DNA from: Rhodomyrtus psidioides
Taxonomy: Eukaryota > Streptophyta > Magnoliopsida > Myrtales > Myrtaceae
Length of the DNA stretch: 64,000 bases
Direction of reading: 5' to 3'
Assembly (NCBI GenBank): GCA_021437785.1
Contig: JAILYB010000132.1
Span: 1,798,001 to 1,862,000, forward strand
Part shown: positions 31,541 to 43,611 of the stretch, piece after piece
Numbering within the stretch: the stretch's first letter is position 1
Layout: the number at the start of each line of letters is the position of its first letter
Made by a program: the position numbers and the translations under genes
Notes under the pieces: generated by a model
Told to the model about the DNA's origin: nothing
The model's input: only the letters and a program-made list of their open reading frames with translations
Databases searched by the model: none

Positions 31541-33310
31541 ATGGCTCCAAAATCAGCCTCTGACTCGAAAAAGACGTCTCAGTTGAAGAGAAAGCTCTCC
31601 GCCTCAACAGCAAGCGGCGCTGAACCAACAGAAACCCAAATCAACGAATAGCGAGAAGCACTCCGCCTGGCAAAAGGTCTGTCTCTGTCTGCCTTTGAAG
31701 GAAAAGAATCTATGGCACATTCTATTAAGCCAATGTATGATAGGATTAAGGCAGCAGGAGATTTTGGTAATGAACTTAGAAAACTCCTGAACACTCATTA
31801 TTTCAATAGTGAGGGCGAACTATTGGAGTTTCTTAGCTTGCCTGGAAAAATCGTTGAACCAATTGCTGTAGAAAAACCTGCATCTGCCTCTAGAAAAGGA
31901 AAGGAGAAAGTGGCAGAGACAAGCTCGAAACGAAAATCATCCCCAATTAGACCTGGCGGCACGAAGGCAAAGGTCAAAGATGATGATGACATTCTGTTCA
32001 ATGACTTTGTGAAAAATATTGGGTTTATTTTGGATAAAAGCTTTCCTGATCCCTTGTTCCAGAATCAGGCTCACAAAGAAAGGTTTGAAGTAATGAAACA
32101 GAGAGGTGTTATACCTCACAGAGTTTTTGAATTAAAGTACTTTGACAGCAATGGCATCTATCTGAGGAAGCATCTAGAAAAGGTGAAGATAGATCAATTT
32201 ATAACGAAGAGAGGCTACACTTTTCCTGATCTGGTAGCTTACTTCTACTCAAATCTTCAGTTTGTCAACTTCAACTCTCTGGCTTTCACGATGAAAAGGA
32301 AGCAGTATATTCTGACTGTTGATGAATTGGCTTCAATCATGGGAACCAGAAAGGGAGATTTCAAACCCCTAGATGTCACTGCAGGAGAAGCTTTCTGCTT
32401 CCTGACTGGCAAATCGAGCTTCTCAAGGGAAGCAAAGTCACATATTGCCTACACGGACTTTCCCTTGAAACACATCATGATGCACAAGGTGATCATCGAA
32501 TGTCTCAGACCCAAGGCAGCATCAAAGACAGATATATCGAAGTATGAGGCAAAGCTGTTATGGGGAATCTTGATAGGAAAGAGGATTTCCTTTGCTCACA
32601 CAGTACTCTTACACATGTACAGATCAGCTCTCAAGCCAAAGGGACAACTTCCTTATGCCGCCTTGATCTATAGAATAATAGATCATTTCAAGATTGGTGG
32701 CTTGAGTGCCTTTATCAAGCAGGAAATTCCTCTGATGACTGCTGGAGAGACTATGGTAACAAAGATGGGGTACAAGATGACTCCTGCTGGATGGAGAGCA
32801 AAGAACAATGAACCAGTCATTGTGGACTTCGAGGAAGAGTCCAAGCAGAAATCTCCAAAGAGGAGAAAAGTTATGGCTGTCAAGGGGCAACAAATAGACA
32901 GTTCTACTGATAAGGACTCAGAAGCAAGCGAGGAAGAAACAGGGGAATATGATTCTAAAGCTACTCAATCCCGAGGTGGGTCAGATGAAGATGGTGAGTC
33001 TGAAGATCATAGTGCTGAAGGAAATGAGGAAGAAGGAGATGAAGCAAGAACACAACCACAAGAAAAAGTTGTGTATCCCTGTGATCTGACTGAGGAAGAA
33101 TTCCTCACAATGTGGGATGAGGAGCAAGCTGCAAGAATTGAAGATGACACAGAGTATGACATCACACTTGTCAACCTTGATCATGAGCAATTGCTAGCAC
33201 AAGTTTTAGCAAAGTTGGCTTCAAAAGAACAGGAGGAAGAACAAGATGACATTGAAGCTTACTCTGTATCCTCCACCAGACAACTATTCACAAAGATGCC
33301 ACAAGTCTAG
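31541..33310 (+). pseudogene. copia-1 env-like ORF (putative plant transposon protein domain)
   Basis: The presumed start is ATG at 31541 (MAPKSASDSKKTSQLKRKL). An in-frame TAG at 31649-31651 cuts it after 36 codons, and an open 532-codon frame continues from 31712. Regions: a basic Ser/Lys-rich N terminus with possible nuclear-targeting clusters (SASRKGKEKV, SSKRKSS); a folded central domain at about residues 90-370 of the open frame (HRVFELKYFDSNGIYLRKHL, FPDLVAYFYSNLQFVNFN, LTVDELASIMG, LKHIMMHKVIIECLRP, KYEAKLLWGILIGKRISFAH) of the kind found in third ORFs of SIRE and Athila elements; then a long acidic tail. No clear signal peptide or transmembrane helix, so 'env-like' describes position, not a proven envelope. 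The function of this ORF class is unknown. Confidence 0.8.
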
Positions 33311-33858
33311 CTTCAGCAATTGCACGAGAAGATCAATTGTCGAGTGCACAGTCCATACCAATGGACATTGATGAGGAAATAGTATCCGTGCCGAGCTCAA
33401 AAGCAAAAGGGAAAAGGGCTATAAATCAGGGGGAGGAAGAGCCTGTGCATGTTACATCGGATGTCTTTCTCACTGAAGTACTAGCTTCTCAAGCTTTCCC
33501 CAAGGCACAAACTGAGAGGGAGACTCAAGAACCTGCACCTTCAGAATCACAAATGGAACTTCAAGCACATTTTGAAAATCTTCAAAATATTCTTCTTCAG
33601 ACGCTGGCTGCAATGGAAACAAGGTTTGATCAGAAAATGTAGACCTTTGAACAGAAAACAGATAGGAAGCTGCAGGGTTTGACTAGTCAGGTGACTAAGC
33701 TGGAAAAGTTCATTGATCTCTATGGGAGAATGTTTTGTGCTGAGATCGCCAACATGCCTACCTACACACTGGTCAGAACGGACAGAACAGCTTCAAACCC
33801 GCCCTCTTCTCAAGCTGTAAGAGACCATGCTCAGAGGATGGGAAGTAGCTATGAATGA
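33311..33858 (+). pseudogene. C-terminal continuation of the env-like ORF (frameshifted)
   Basis: After the stop at 33308, the frame of 33337-33642 continues as an acidic then coiled-coil segment (MELQAHFENLQNILLQTLAA, METRFDQKM). After a TAG at 33640 it continues as FEQKTDRKLQGLTSQVTKLE to a stop near 33857. Terminal coiled coils are usual for this ORF class. It was probably part of one protein with 31541-33310. Confidence 0.65.
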
Positions 33859-34376
33859 CCTTCCCGAGTGGAGGCTGATAATGAGCTTGAAGATCATCCA
33901 TCTTCTTAAAAAAAATGCCCTCACCCACATCTTCCTAATTTCATTTTCTATTCTTCTAGGACACGTTATTTTTGTTATGCAACAATTAAATTTTATATAG
34001 ATTTTTTTTCTGATGTTGACAAAAAGGGAGAGAAGTTCTAACCTTACTTTTATGTAGGAAGTATACTCTCATTAGATTACCTCTGATTATATTCCAATTT
34101 AGAAAGGGGGAGAAGAACTTACTTTTGCGCAGGATAATCTATTTTATGTACACTCAGTACACTTTCATCGCAAAGTTTAGTTTCGTGCAGGATCATTGCA
34201 GGATAATCTTACTCTGATCATGCTCTCCTATGAGAACACTTTCATTACAGGATCTCTAATGATGATTACCTATATGAGCAAATGTGATGGTTACTCACTT
34301 TTATTATTTTATCACTGGTTAAATTTTCTTTTATACACTTATTTGTATTTGCAACTAGAGGAGTTTTGTCACCATC
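33859..34376 (+). other. copia-1 3' untranslated region
   Basis: AT-rich, no gene. It holds several AAAGGGGGAGA-like purine tracts (near 34020, 34100 and 34376) in addition to the terminal polypurine tract. Multiple polypurine tracts are typical of SIRE-type elements. Confidence 0.7.
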
Positions 34377-34390
34377 AAAAAGGGGGAGAT
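34377..34390 (+). other. Polypurine tract of copia-1
   Basis: AAAAAGGGGGAGAT directly before the 3' LTR. Confidence 0.9.
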
Positions 34391-35563
34391 TGTTGTGAAA
34401 ATTCTCCTGTATTTTGATTCTGACAAAACCTTCAAAAGAAATTGTTTAATGAGATGTGATGCAGGAAGAATGTGTAAGTAGCAGGTTGAGTGACTCCAAT
34501 TCTTTCGCACTGACCAAGGGTCAGATGGAAGTACTCCTGACGAAGGGTCAGATGGAAGTGCTCCTGACGAAGGGTCAGACGGAAGTGCTGCTGACGAAGG
34601 GTTAGATGGAAGTGCTTCTGACGAAGAGTCAGATGGAAGTGCTTCTGACCGAGGGTCAGATGGAAGTGCTCCTGACGATCTAAACAGTGACGGATGGATC
34701 ACATCAAATCTCCGTATTACCATTCCGTGCCAACTGATCTAGTAAGAAACAAATCTTCTTATAGACGAATCTGAAGAAAGAACAGTCTCCGCATTTTACA
34801 AAACACGAAGACCCACGTATGGCAGGTTTCCGATCAAGGCAAGTGATATTCGATTATCCTGATATCCCTTCTAATCAATTAAGGGACTTTCTACAATGGG
34901 ATATCATCTTCTAAGGAATATATCTTTGCGAATCAACTCAAACTTATCACACTTATGGAAGCTGGAGATTCAGTTGTATGGGTGACTGAATCAGACTGGT
35001 TCAATGTCTTACCCAACGGTCTACATATCTTCTGAAGATACAGTCTCGTTCAATCACGATTGATGACGTCCAATCAAGGATTGAAGAGCGATCCCTTGGC
35101 TGGAATCCAATGGCTAGTTCGGAGGCATGGGAGTATAAAAGAAGAATCACGATGGACTAAGGGAAAAGGGGGGGCGAACAACAATCCAAAGTGCAAGCAT
35201 AATTTGAGTTTCATCCAAAGAGTATTCTGTGTACTCAAAATCCTTCATTGTGAAAATCTGTGTGAGAGAAAAACCAAGTACTTGAGTGTTTGTAATCCTC
35301 TTGATTCTTCATAGTGAAATCCAGCTGATCGGCTGTCATCGTGGGAGAGTGGACGTAGGCTTGATCTAAGCCGAACCATTATAAACATCGTGTGCAATAT
35401 TCTCTTCTCTAAACCCTTACCTTTGCGTTTAGATTTTCTGCACACTGTTATACTGTTCTTGTTCCTAATCGTACATTGAATTTTATTTATTCCGCAAGAA
35501 ATTTCAATTTTATTCAGAATCTCCTATTCACCCCCCCTCTAGGAGATATTGCTAGATCCATCA
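34391..35563 (+). repeat. 3' LTR of copia-1
   Basis: 1,173 bp, 79 bp longer than the 5' LTR, mostly because the 27-bp minisatellite (34511-34680) has six units instead of three. It is followed by GAAAC (35564-35568), the right target duplication. Confidence 0.95.
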
Positions 35564-35568
35564 GAAAC

Positions 35569-36661
35569 TTCATCAGGAAGTTCAGATAGACATACCTCTG
35601 TTTCTGAATCTGAACTTGAATCTGATTCTGAATCCGACTTAGCCATCAAACAAATATTTGCATAGTCATCTTCACTGTCGTCAGAATCACTTAATGTTTC
35701 TGCTTTTAGAACATTCTTGTACTTCTCATACTTAATCTTATCTTTCTTCAGAATTGGACAATTCGGAAGCATGTCACATCTTTGCTTTCTTGAGAATCAT
35801 TGTTTGATAATTTCTGATCACTTTTCTTCAATGGTTTCTTTCCCTTGAAGTTTCTGGCCTTCCAAGCCATCTTTCTAAATTTCTTCACCCTTAGTGCTGG
35901 CTCTTCATCATCCTCATCTTCATCATCTGTGTCAGACAAACATTGATCAATTTCAATTTTTAATGCAATTGATTTCTTACCTTTCTGATCTCCCCTTTTA
36001 TTGGCATGCTCTGTCTCATAGGATTGTAATGTCCCAATAAGCTCATCCATTGAAAGTGGTCTGATTGTTTTACATTCTTGTATGGAAGGTTTGATGTAGT
36101 TCCACTCGTCTGTGAGACCTCTAAGAATTTTTCTGACTTGCATCGGCTCTGTAATGGGTGCACCTTGTCTTGCAAGTCCGCGTGCTAGATTTTGAAACAT
36201 GTCTATCATATCAGCAATAGATTCATCCGGTTTCATCTGAAATGCTTCATAATCACTCAGTAAAATACTGAGTTTTGTTTCTTTTACTCTATTGGTCCCT
36301 TGAAAAGTAATATGAAGCCTATCCCATATCGCTTTAGCAGATTCTTCTTCTAAGACACGGTTATAAAGATGAGTTGATAAAGCACAAGATAAATCATTAA
36401 CAACTTTGGAATCCAAGCCTCGTCTTTTGGCATTTTCAGTCTCAGTCATTATTGTGGTAGATTTGCTCCATTTTCAGGAGTTGTACTTGAAGCAGCATCA
36501 GATACAACCCCATTTGTGACAACATCCCACATCAGATCATCATAATCCTTGAAGAACCACTTCATTTTGTTGCTCCACATATTGTAATCTTTCCCATCAA
36601 AGTAAGATGGCTTGTTGGCAAAGTGCGAATCACTTGTTCTTGAAGAATAGTTGCTAGACAT
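35569..36661 (-). pseudogene. copia-2 gag
   Basis: Minus-strand gag of copia-2, starting at 36661 (MSSNYSSRTSDSHFANKPSY). A stop near 36452 follows NGANLPQ. The next frame, 36449-35748, carries the capsid core (WDRLHITFQGTNRVKETKL, KILRGLTDEWNYIKPSIQEC) and an acidic patch. A break near 35760 removes part of the zinc knuckle (the Cys of the CFHC block is followed directly by NCPILKKD). 35539-35772 carries the Ser/Asp-rich linker (SDSDDSEDDYANICLM), whose reading continues across copia-1 into 24950. Clearly homologous to copia-1 gag. Confidence 0.9.
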
Positions 36662-36713
36662 AGTAGATCGTTAACTCAGAAGTCAAAAAACACTTCTAAA
36701 ATACGAGCAACCT

Positions 36714-36725
36714 GCTCTGATACCA
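36714..36725 (-). other. Primer-binding site of copia-2 (tRNA-Met type)
   Basis: The reverse complement is TGGTATCAGAGC, two bases inside the LTR edge at 36728. Confidence 0.92.
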
Positions 36726-37913
36726 ATTGTTGGATCTAGCAATAACACCTAGAGGGAGGGTGAATAGATGATTCTGAATCCAATTGAAATTTCTTGCGGA
36801 ATTAAAACAATTTCAATGCGTGATTGTCGCGACCCATCCGGAAGCGGACGCGGCTAATGGATTACCGATCACGGGCCTTGGATCGGCGCGAGCCCTCCCA
36901 GGCCCATACCAAATCGCGGCGGGAGTATTTTTCAGAAGGATTCGACGATAAGAGTCGATCGCTTTCGACCTTAGTGTGGTCGTGGTGGCATGTGCAACTT
37001 GTGCATGCATTTGGAGTCGCCACCGGTCTTTCTTGGAGGGTAGACTGGAAACCTTACTGATCGATTGGGAGAGATCGATCAGTTCTACGAAACCAGAGTT
37101 TTTGGGTTCGGGGACTTGGTTACGCTGGTGTCGTTACCAACGCCCTTTCGGTACCTAACGTGAGTGATTTTCCTAACTAGGATTTCATGCAGGCGCAATT
37201 TTGGGTGAGGTAAGTCTGACTTTGCACATTAACCAGTTTAACATGCTCACGTAATCATAATAAATAAATAGATGTCAATCACATAAACATCTATCCTACG
37301 TGGTGATCATGGAATTATGATTTAATGGGTCTCGAGCCAATGAGACCACATTTAATCATTTTAATATTTTAATAACGGAGAGCCGCTCTTCGCTTCTTCT
37401 TGGTTTCTTGAACTCTTCAAGAATTGGGCCCCAAAGAGCTCGCCGACTTAAAAGGCTCCTCCACGTAATCCTCGTAGCATTTACATCAACAATTGACTAT
37501 GCTAAAAATAAAGATTACATGAAAAATAAAAGGAGTACGCAGCCTTCATTTAATAATTACAACCCCAAATATATAAATAATCATCATACATTCATATATA
37601 CATCAATCACATTGATTAGGATTTTTCCATGATCACCACCCTTCCACGTAAGTAATAAATTCACAATTTAAAACTTAGGAAGGCACAATAAAAATTCTAC
37701 GTTGAATCATATTCAGAATTTTTACGTAAAATAAGATAGCCATAAATTTTCAATTCAAAATTGATTTAGTCTCAATTTTTGCTACGTTGATTAATTTATC
37801 ATATAAAATAATCAACCTCCATTAGCCATGTAAGACGAACAATTCGTTAATACATATTGGCCATAGTATAGCAAAAATTGCAAAAAATCAATTAAATGCA
37901 CGAAAACACCTAA

Positions 37914-38990
37914 GGATTGGCTCTGATACCACTGTTGGGATCCACGTAACACGTAGCGGAAATAAATAACAACCCATACATGTATCTCCAGAGGCGTACT
38001 TCGTGCATTTCAATCGAAAAAAATCACAAAGTCTCAAAGGGAGTAAATAGATTACCTCTCGTAGCGTGCTTGAACGGAGGTGTCGGTTCGATGTTCTTCG
38101 ATCTCAGCCTCCACAAGTGTTAGGCATCTAGTTCGGACGCACCACCAATTGACGAACGGGGAGACGACTAATAACTCCACAACAATTGTGCTAGCAATAT
38201 GCGGAATCAATATTCCGAACTTAGTATATTTTGCTCGCTCAAGATTATGAGAATATAGAGAGTGTTTGTGTTCTTCTCTCTAAGCTCTCAAAAATTTGCA
38301 CACTCTACAAAATGTCTCTCCCCTTCAACCTCAAAACTCTTGCCATCCTTTTATAGCCAAAAATACCTTCCAATAAATTGTATTTAAAAATAGCACTAAC
38401 AATTATAAATTCTATCTAAAAATAGCACTCACAAATAAATGACATTTAAAAATAGCACTAACAATAGCACTCACAATTTATAATACAAAAATGCTATTTA
38501 AAAATAGCACTAACAATAGCACTCACAATTTATAATACAAAAATTCTATTTAAAAATAGCACTAACAATTATAAATTCTATCTAATAATAGCACTCACAA
38601 ATAAATGACATTTAAAAATAGCACTAACAATAGCACTCACAATTTATAATACAAAAATGCTATTTAAAAATAGCACTAACAATAGCACTCACAATTTATA
38701 ATACAAAAATTCTATTTAAAAATAGCACTAACAATTATAAATTCTATCTAATAATAGCACTCACAATTTATGATAAATAAATGCCATTTAAAAATAGCAC
38801 TAACAATAGCACTCACAATTTATGATAAATAAATGTCATTTAAAAATAGCACTAACAATAGCACTCACAATTTATAATACAAAAAATGATATTTAAAAAT
38901 AGCACTAGCAATAGCACTCACAATACAAAAATGCTAAAAAAGGCACTAACAAAGGTGTTAAAAATAATAACCATTATTATTATTACAAGA
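37914..38990 (-). mobile_element. Fragment of another LTR element nested in unit D
   Basis: At 37918-37933, reversed, the sequence reads TCAACA-like LTR end then TGGTATCAGAGCC (primer-binding site), and to the right begins TGTTGGGATCC. That is the signature of a minus-oriented LTR abutting its interior. The tandem array to its right probably lies within this LTR. Outer boundaries and target duplication were not found. Confidence 0.45.
38381..38940. repeat. AT-rich tandem array in unit D
   Basis: About 560 bp of units built on AAAAATAGCACTAACAATAG and CACTCACAATTTATAATAC. Short units of 19-52 bp combine into longer repeats. Many units contain the perfect inverted repeat GCTATTT-AA-AAATAGC. 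Confidence 0.88.
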
Positions 38991-40659
38991 GTTAAAGAGG
39001 TTACCAAACAATACAAATATGCATAACGTATAAATACGTATGACGTATAAATACGTAGAGCATACGTATACATCCGTGAAACCGGGGACTAATTGAAAGA
39101 AAAATGTGCAATTAAGCCCTTTTGGTAAAAATTGATTAAATTGGAGGGCAAATTGACCTAATTGCACTTTAAGACTTTAGAATCCAATGTCATAGCTTAT
39201 AAAAAGTGAGAATTGAAAACTAAAAGACTCGAAAATGATTTTTTTTAGGCTCGGTTCGGGTTTATGTTTGTGAAGGAACATAGTGACCCGAGCCGAATTT
39301 TTGAGATTTAAAGTGACACACTTGAAGAGGAAATTAAAACAAAATTATCGAATATTTTTGGGTATTTTTCTGACCACGAATGGTATTTTTCTGATTTTTT
39401 GGGTATTTTTATAATTAAATAAACTCGAAAAATATTAAAAATACCGAAAAATATTTTTTGTTCAAAATTGGTTCCTAAGGTTAAACCAAGGCTTCCAAAG
39501 TTGATTTTGTGATTTTATGACCTTTTTTGATATTTTTAATTAATTTTAAAGAATAAAAATCACAATAATAAATGGTAAAAAAAATCAGGTGTCAACAGTG
39601 ATCAAGATCAGGAACAGTATAACAATGTGCGAAGAAATCTCAAAAAATATAGTATAGCGAAGAGAAATGTGCATGCTTGAGTTTATAGTGGTTCAGCTTG
39701 TTAGGCCTACGTCCACTCTCCCACGATGACAGTCGACTGGCTGGATTTCACTATGATGATTCAAAGAAGATTACAATCGATCGAACACTCAGTTTGCCAC
39801 TCTTACTGTCGCGACCCTCTCGAGGGCTAATGGGCCGTCTTGTCTGGTTGGACGCGGGCCTCTCCCAAGGCCCATTACCCAAATCGCAATGGAGGTATGC
39901 GTAGTCGACATTCAGTGTGGTCTGGTGGCATGCGCTAAGTGTGCATGTCATGGAGTCGCCACCAATCATTTTATGGAGGGTATGATTGGACCACCCTATC
40001 GAATAGTCGGGAGTTTCTATTCAATTCTGCAAAAACCAAAGAAATGGGTACGGGGACTTAGTTACGTCAACTGTCAGAGTCGACGCCCTTTCGGTACCTA
40101 AGCTGACTGAATTTTCTGACCTAAGATTTCATGCAGATGAGTGTGATACGAATCCTAAACCTAAGAGTTCATGCAGATAGGAGTGACTATCCTAGCAATC
40201 ACGATCAATAATAAAGTGCGCAATCAATTAGAATCTAGATATGAAAAATAATCACATCAAATCAAATCAACATAGCATTCCTAGTAAGGCCCTATTAGCC
40301 TAGAGATGTATCAATCAAGCTTAGGGATGATTTAGACATGATTTTACCCATCAGGGGTAAAGTCGTAATTTTGAGATCAAATGGACGATTTGCCCAAAAA
40401 GGGGCAAAATTGTCATTTCGGGATGAATCCGGAGTAAAATAATGCCGAAAGTAGGTTTGGCCGCTCAATTGACCAATTTCTATTTTTCAACAATTTTCAG
40501 AATTTTCTGGAATTTTAGAGAGCGATTTACGGTTCAAGGGGTAAAATCGTCATTTTCTAAAAAAGAATGAACTGTGGAAATCTTAGACATAAGGTTTGGT
40601 CACCCACCCGACCCATCGCCCAATTCTAAGCAATTTCCACAAGTCATCGGAATATCAAA

Positions 40660-40690
40660 GACGATTTACCCTTTGAGGGGTAAAATCGTC
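40660..40690. other. Hairpin motif in element A left LTR
   Basis: GACGATTTACCC-TTTGA-GGGGTAAAATCGTC can fold into a stem of about 12 bp with one bulge. The same motif recurs at 53246-53276 (right LTR), 41949-41979 (LTR B) and 44477-44507 (LTR C). Half-copies of the right arm (GGGGTAAAATCGTCATTT) are scattered every 100-150 bp through these LTRs. Confidence 0.7.
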
Positions 40691-41082
40691 ATTTTGGATT
40701 AAATGGGAGAAAATCCTAAAAATGACAACAAGTCAATTGTTTTTTATCATTTTCAGCTGTGGGAATTTTCTAGAATTTTTTAGGAATTTTCTGCAATTTT
40801 TCCCGATTTTGTTTTTGAATTTTTCTTTAATTTTCCATTTTTTAGGAATTTTTTTGTTTTTATTATTATTATATTTATTTTTTAATTATTTTTTTAAAGA
40901 AATTATTCGGACCGGGTCGGATGACCCGGCCCGCGACCCAGGCCCGGCCCGCTTCCTCCATGACCAAAACGACGCCGTTCCATGAGTTGAGAATGGACGA
41001 CTCAGATCGAGACACGTGGCGATTTATGGACGGTCGGATTATTTTTTATTTTTTAAATTTCCCTTTAATACTGTGCGCTGAC

Positions 41083-43611
41083 TGTCGCGACCCTCTCCTC
41101 GAGGAGGACTGTCGGAATGGGCTAATGGGCCGCCTGATCGTCGCCTGATCGGACGCAGGCCTCTCCCAAGGTCCATTACCCAAATCGCAACGGCTGGATA
41201 TACGTGGTCGACCTTCAGTGCGGTCTGGTGACATGTGATATGTGTACATGCCAAGGAGTCGCCGCCAATCGTTTCGTGGAGGGTACGATCGGGAACCCTA
41301 TCGAATAGTTGGGAGCGATCTATTCGATTCTGCGGAAACCAGAGAAACGGGATCGGGCACTTTGTTACGCCAACTGTCAGCGTTGACGCCCTTTCAGCAC
41401 CTAAGTTAAATGATTTATCTGATCCTAGGATTTCATACATATGAGTGGGATACGAATCCTAATTCTAGGAGTTCATGTAGACTGGAATGGCTACTCTATC
41501 ACTCACAGTTAGTAAAAGTAAATGCGCAAATCAAGGATCCATTTCATTCGGATAAAACACATGAACGCAGCATGGCATCCCTAATGAGGCCATATTAGCC
41601 TAGAGAAGTATCAATCAAGGCTTATGAGTAATTTGGACATGATTTGCCCACGAGGGGCAGAATCGTAATTTTGAGAAATCTAGGGACAATTTGCCTCAGA
41701 AGGGAAAATTTGTCATTTCAGATGGAATATACAATCAAACGACGGGGGAAATAGGGTTGGCGATCAATCCAATCCATTTCCTATTTTTCTGGAATTTCTA
41801 GAATTTAAAAGTGATTTTATCTTTGGAGGGGTAAAATCGTCATTTTAGACGAAGATGAGAACTGAAAATCTCAAACATTAAGGTTGGTCATCCACCTGAC
41901 CCAAACCCTAATTTTAAGCAATTTTCAGGACCCAATTGGAACAAGAAAGACAATTTTCCCATTGAGGGGTAAAATCGTCATTTTGAGAGAAGGGACGAGA
42001 CTCGAAAACCCAAGGCTAAGAATTGGTTGCCTAACCAACCCTAATTCTTACCTTGGCATTATCGGCCTCATCTTGCTCACACAACAGAGGCGGCTTACCC
42101 CTAAAGGGTAATGTCGTCGATTCTTGGAAGAACAGATAATAAACCACAAAAATAGGGTTGACCAGTTGTCTGTGGTCAATCCTCAATTTTTGGGGATTTC
42201 TGGAGTGTCTAGGATTTTTCCACAATTTTTCTATATTTTTTGGGATTTTCTAGAATTTTCTAGCATTTTTTAGGATTTTCTAGAATTTTTTTGATTTTGT
42301 TTAAATCATTTTCTGAAATTTTTTTTATTTTTAAAAAAAGTGTTATTCGCACCAGGTCAACCCGACCCACTCGGGTCGGAACCCGGCCCGGACCCAGACT
42401 CGCGAGACCTCTAGGCCAAAACGACGCCGTTCTCCCTTTTTTTTCGGATTATCGGACTTGATCCGACGGCCCTCATTGAGCCGCGTGGCTACTCCACGAC
42501 CGCCGGATGACCTGACTGGAATCTACGGCCTAGATTAAACGACGACTCGATCGGGACCATTTGATTGGCTTACTAAGACCTACGGTCAGGATTAGAACGT
42601 GAGACTTGATCTGAACCATCCGCCCTCACTATCCTAAACGACGTCGCCTACTCATTAACCTAAACGGTGTCGTTTCGATTCTATTTGATTTTTCGATTTA
42701 AAACATTTTCGAATCGTCCCAATTTCTAATCGGACGGTTGTTATATATCGAACTCGATTAACCTAGACCGTCCGATCTACGCTGACTCGCCCTAACAGAC
42801 TAACGATCGAGCTGACTCAACATCCACGTGGACTAATCGCAATGTGACACATGGAACTTTGACCCGCTAACTACGCCACGTTAGCTTCGTCTTCAACCTC
42901 CCGACTCTGATGGAACGAATGGCCGAGCTTCTCCGGCGATGATCTGACGGTGGAATCTTGACAGAATCGAACGAGACCGACGGCAATCGACTCGCAGAGA
43001 TCTCTAGTTTAATATATCTAAGAATCAGAACATCCTATTCGCAGAATCGCGAGTATCACGCCGAATGCCGAGTACGGCCATGGGAATTCAATTGCTCGAT
43101 TTACACACAATCATTGCAATTCCACCACAGGATAGCATCAATCAATGTTCATGAGACTTACCTCGAGCTCCGATTGAGCTCGCTTGGCCCAGATTTGGCT
43201 GGGCAAGAATGAACAGTGTTTGGCGATGGAGGTTGGATTGGGAGACTCGATTCGATGTGTTAAGACAAAATCGATGAAAAACAGATATGTGACGATGGTC
43301 AGTGATGTCGAGGGAATGAAATGCACACACTAATTGCAAGAAAAAATGTGAAATGGATGAATCGCCATTGACGCACAGTTAAGAACTCAGAACTGTGTCA
43401 CACCTGTTTTCGCGATTTCACGGGGCGCGGCCGGTGGCGATCGCTTCCTGGCGCTCTGGGCGGACTTCAGACGGTCTTCTTTGGCTTTGGTTTGGCCGGA
43501 GACGGCCCAACCAGCGCCTTGCAGTTGAGCTCGAGTTCTCGACGACGGGGGTCGGAGAACGAGCTCTCTCTCGCGCTTTTTCTCTTTCTCTGGATTCTCT
43601 TTTCTCCTTTC
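41083..43611 (-). mobile_element. Nested LTR B in the left LTR of element A
   Basis: Begins TGTCGCGACC at 41083 inside LTR A and matches LTR C through to the GCGGCCGG and CTCTCTCTCGCG region (43420-43600 against 45800-45980). It is broken at 43612 by the start of C. Its right-hand part is missing. No gene inside; ORFs such as 43395-43745 are shadows of CT-rich LTR sequence. Confidence 0.75.

Larger units (their letters stand above)
24956..35563 (+). mobile_element. copia-1: complete Ty1/copia element of SIRE type with env-like ORF
   Basis: 10.6 kb, bounded by LTRs (24956-26049 and 34391-35563) and a GAAAC target duplication (24951-24955 and 35564-35568). It has a tRNA-Met primer-binding site and a polypurine tract. 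Order: gag, protease, integrase, RT, RNase H, a 12-bp minisatellite, then an additional env-like ORF. Integrase before RT makes it Ty1/copia; the third ORF after pol and the large size point to the SIRE/Maximus lineage. All ORFs carry some frameshifts or stops, so it is probably no longer autonomous. It is inserted in the gag region of copia-2, its relative, on the opposite strand. Confidence 0.93.
36825..39597 (-). mobile_element. Solo-LTR-like unit D, target duplication GTGAT
   Basis: Starts TGTCGCGACC and ends TCAGGTGTCAACA, the same ends as the LTRs of copy 1, copy 2 and element A. It is flanked by GTGAT at 36820-36824 and 39598-39602. It has no interior, so it is best read as a solo LTR left by LTR-LTR recombination. 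It is 2.77 kb and not homogeneous: near 37914-37940 is a reversed tRNA-Met primer-binding site next to TGTTGGGATCC, implying a fragment of another small element nested inside. 38381-38940 is a tandem array. ORFs within are not credited. Confidence 0.75.

Noticed and set aside
38381..38940. Possible CRISPR-like array
   Set aside because: Plant nuclear context, units are contiguous and AT-rich without unique spacers, and the array lies in an LTR.
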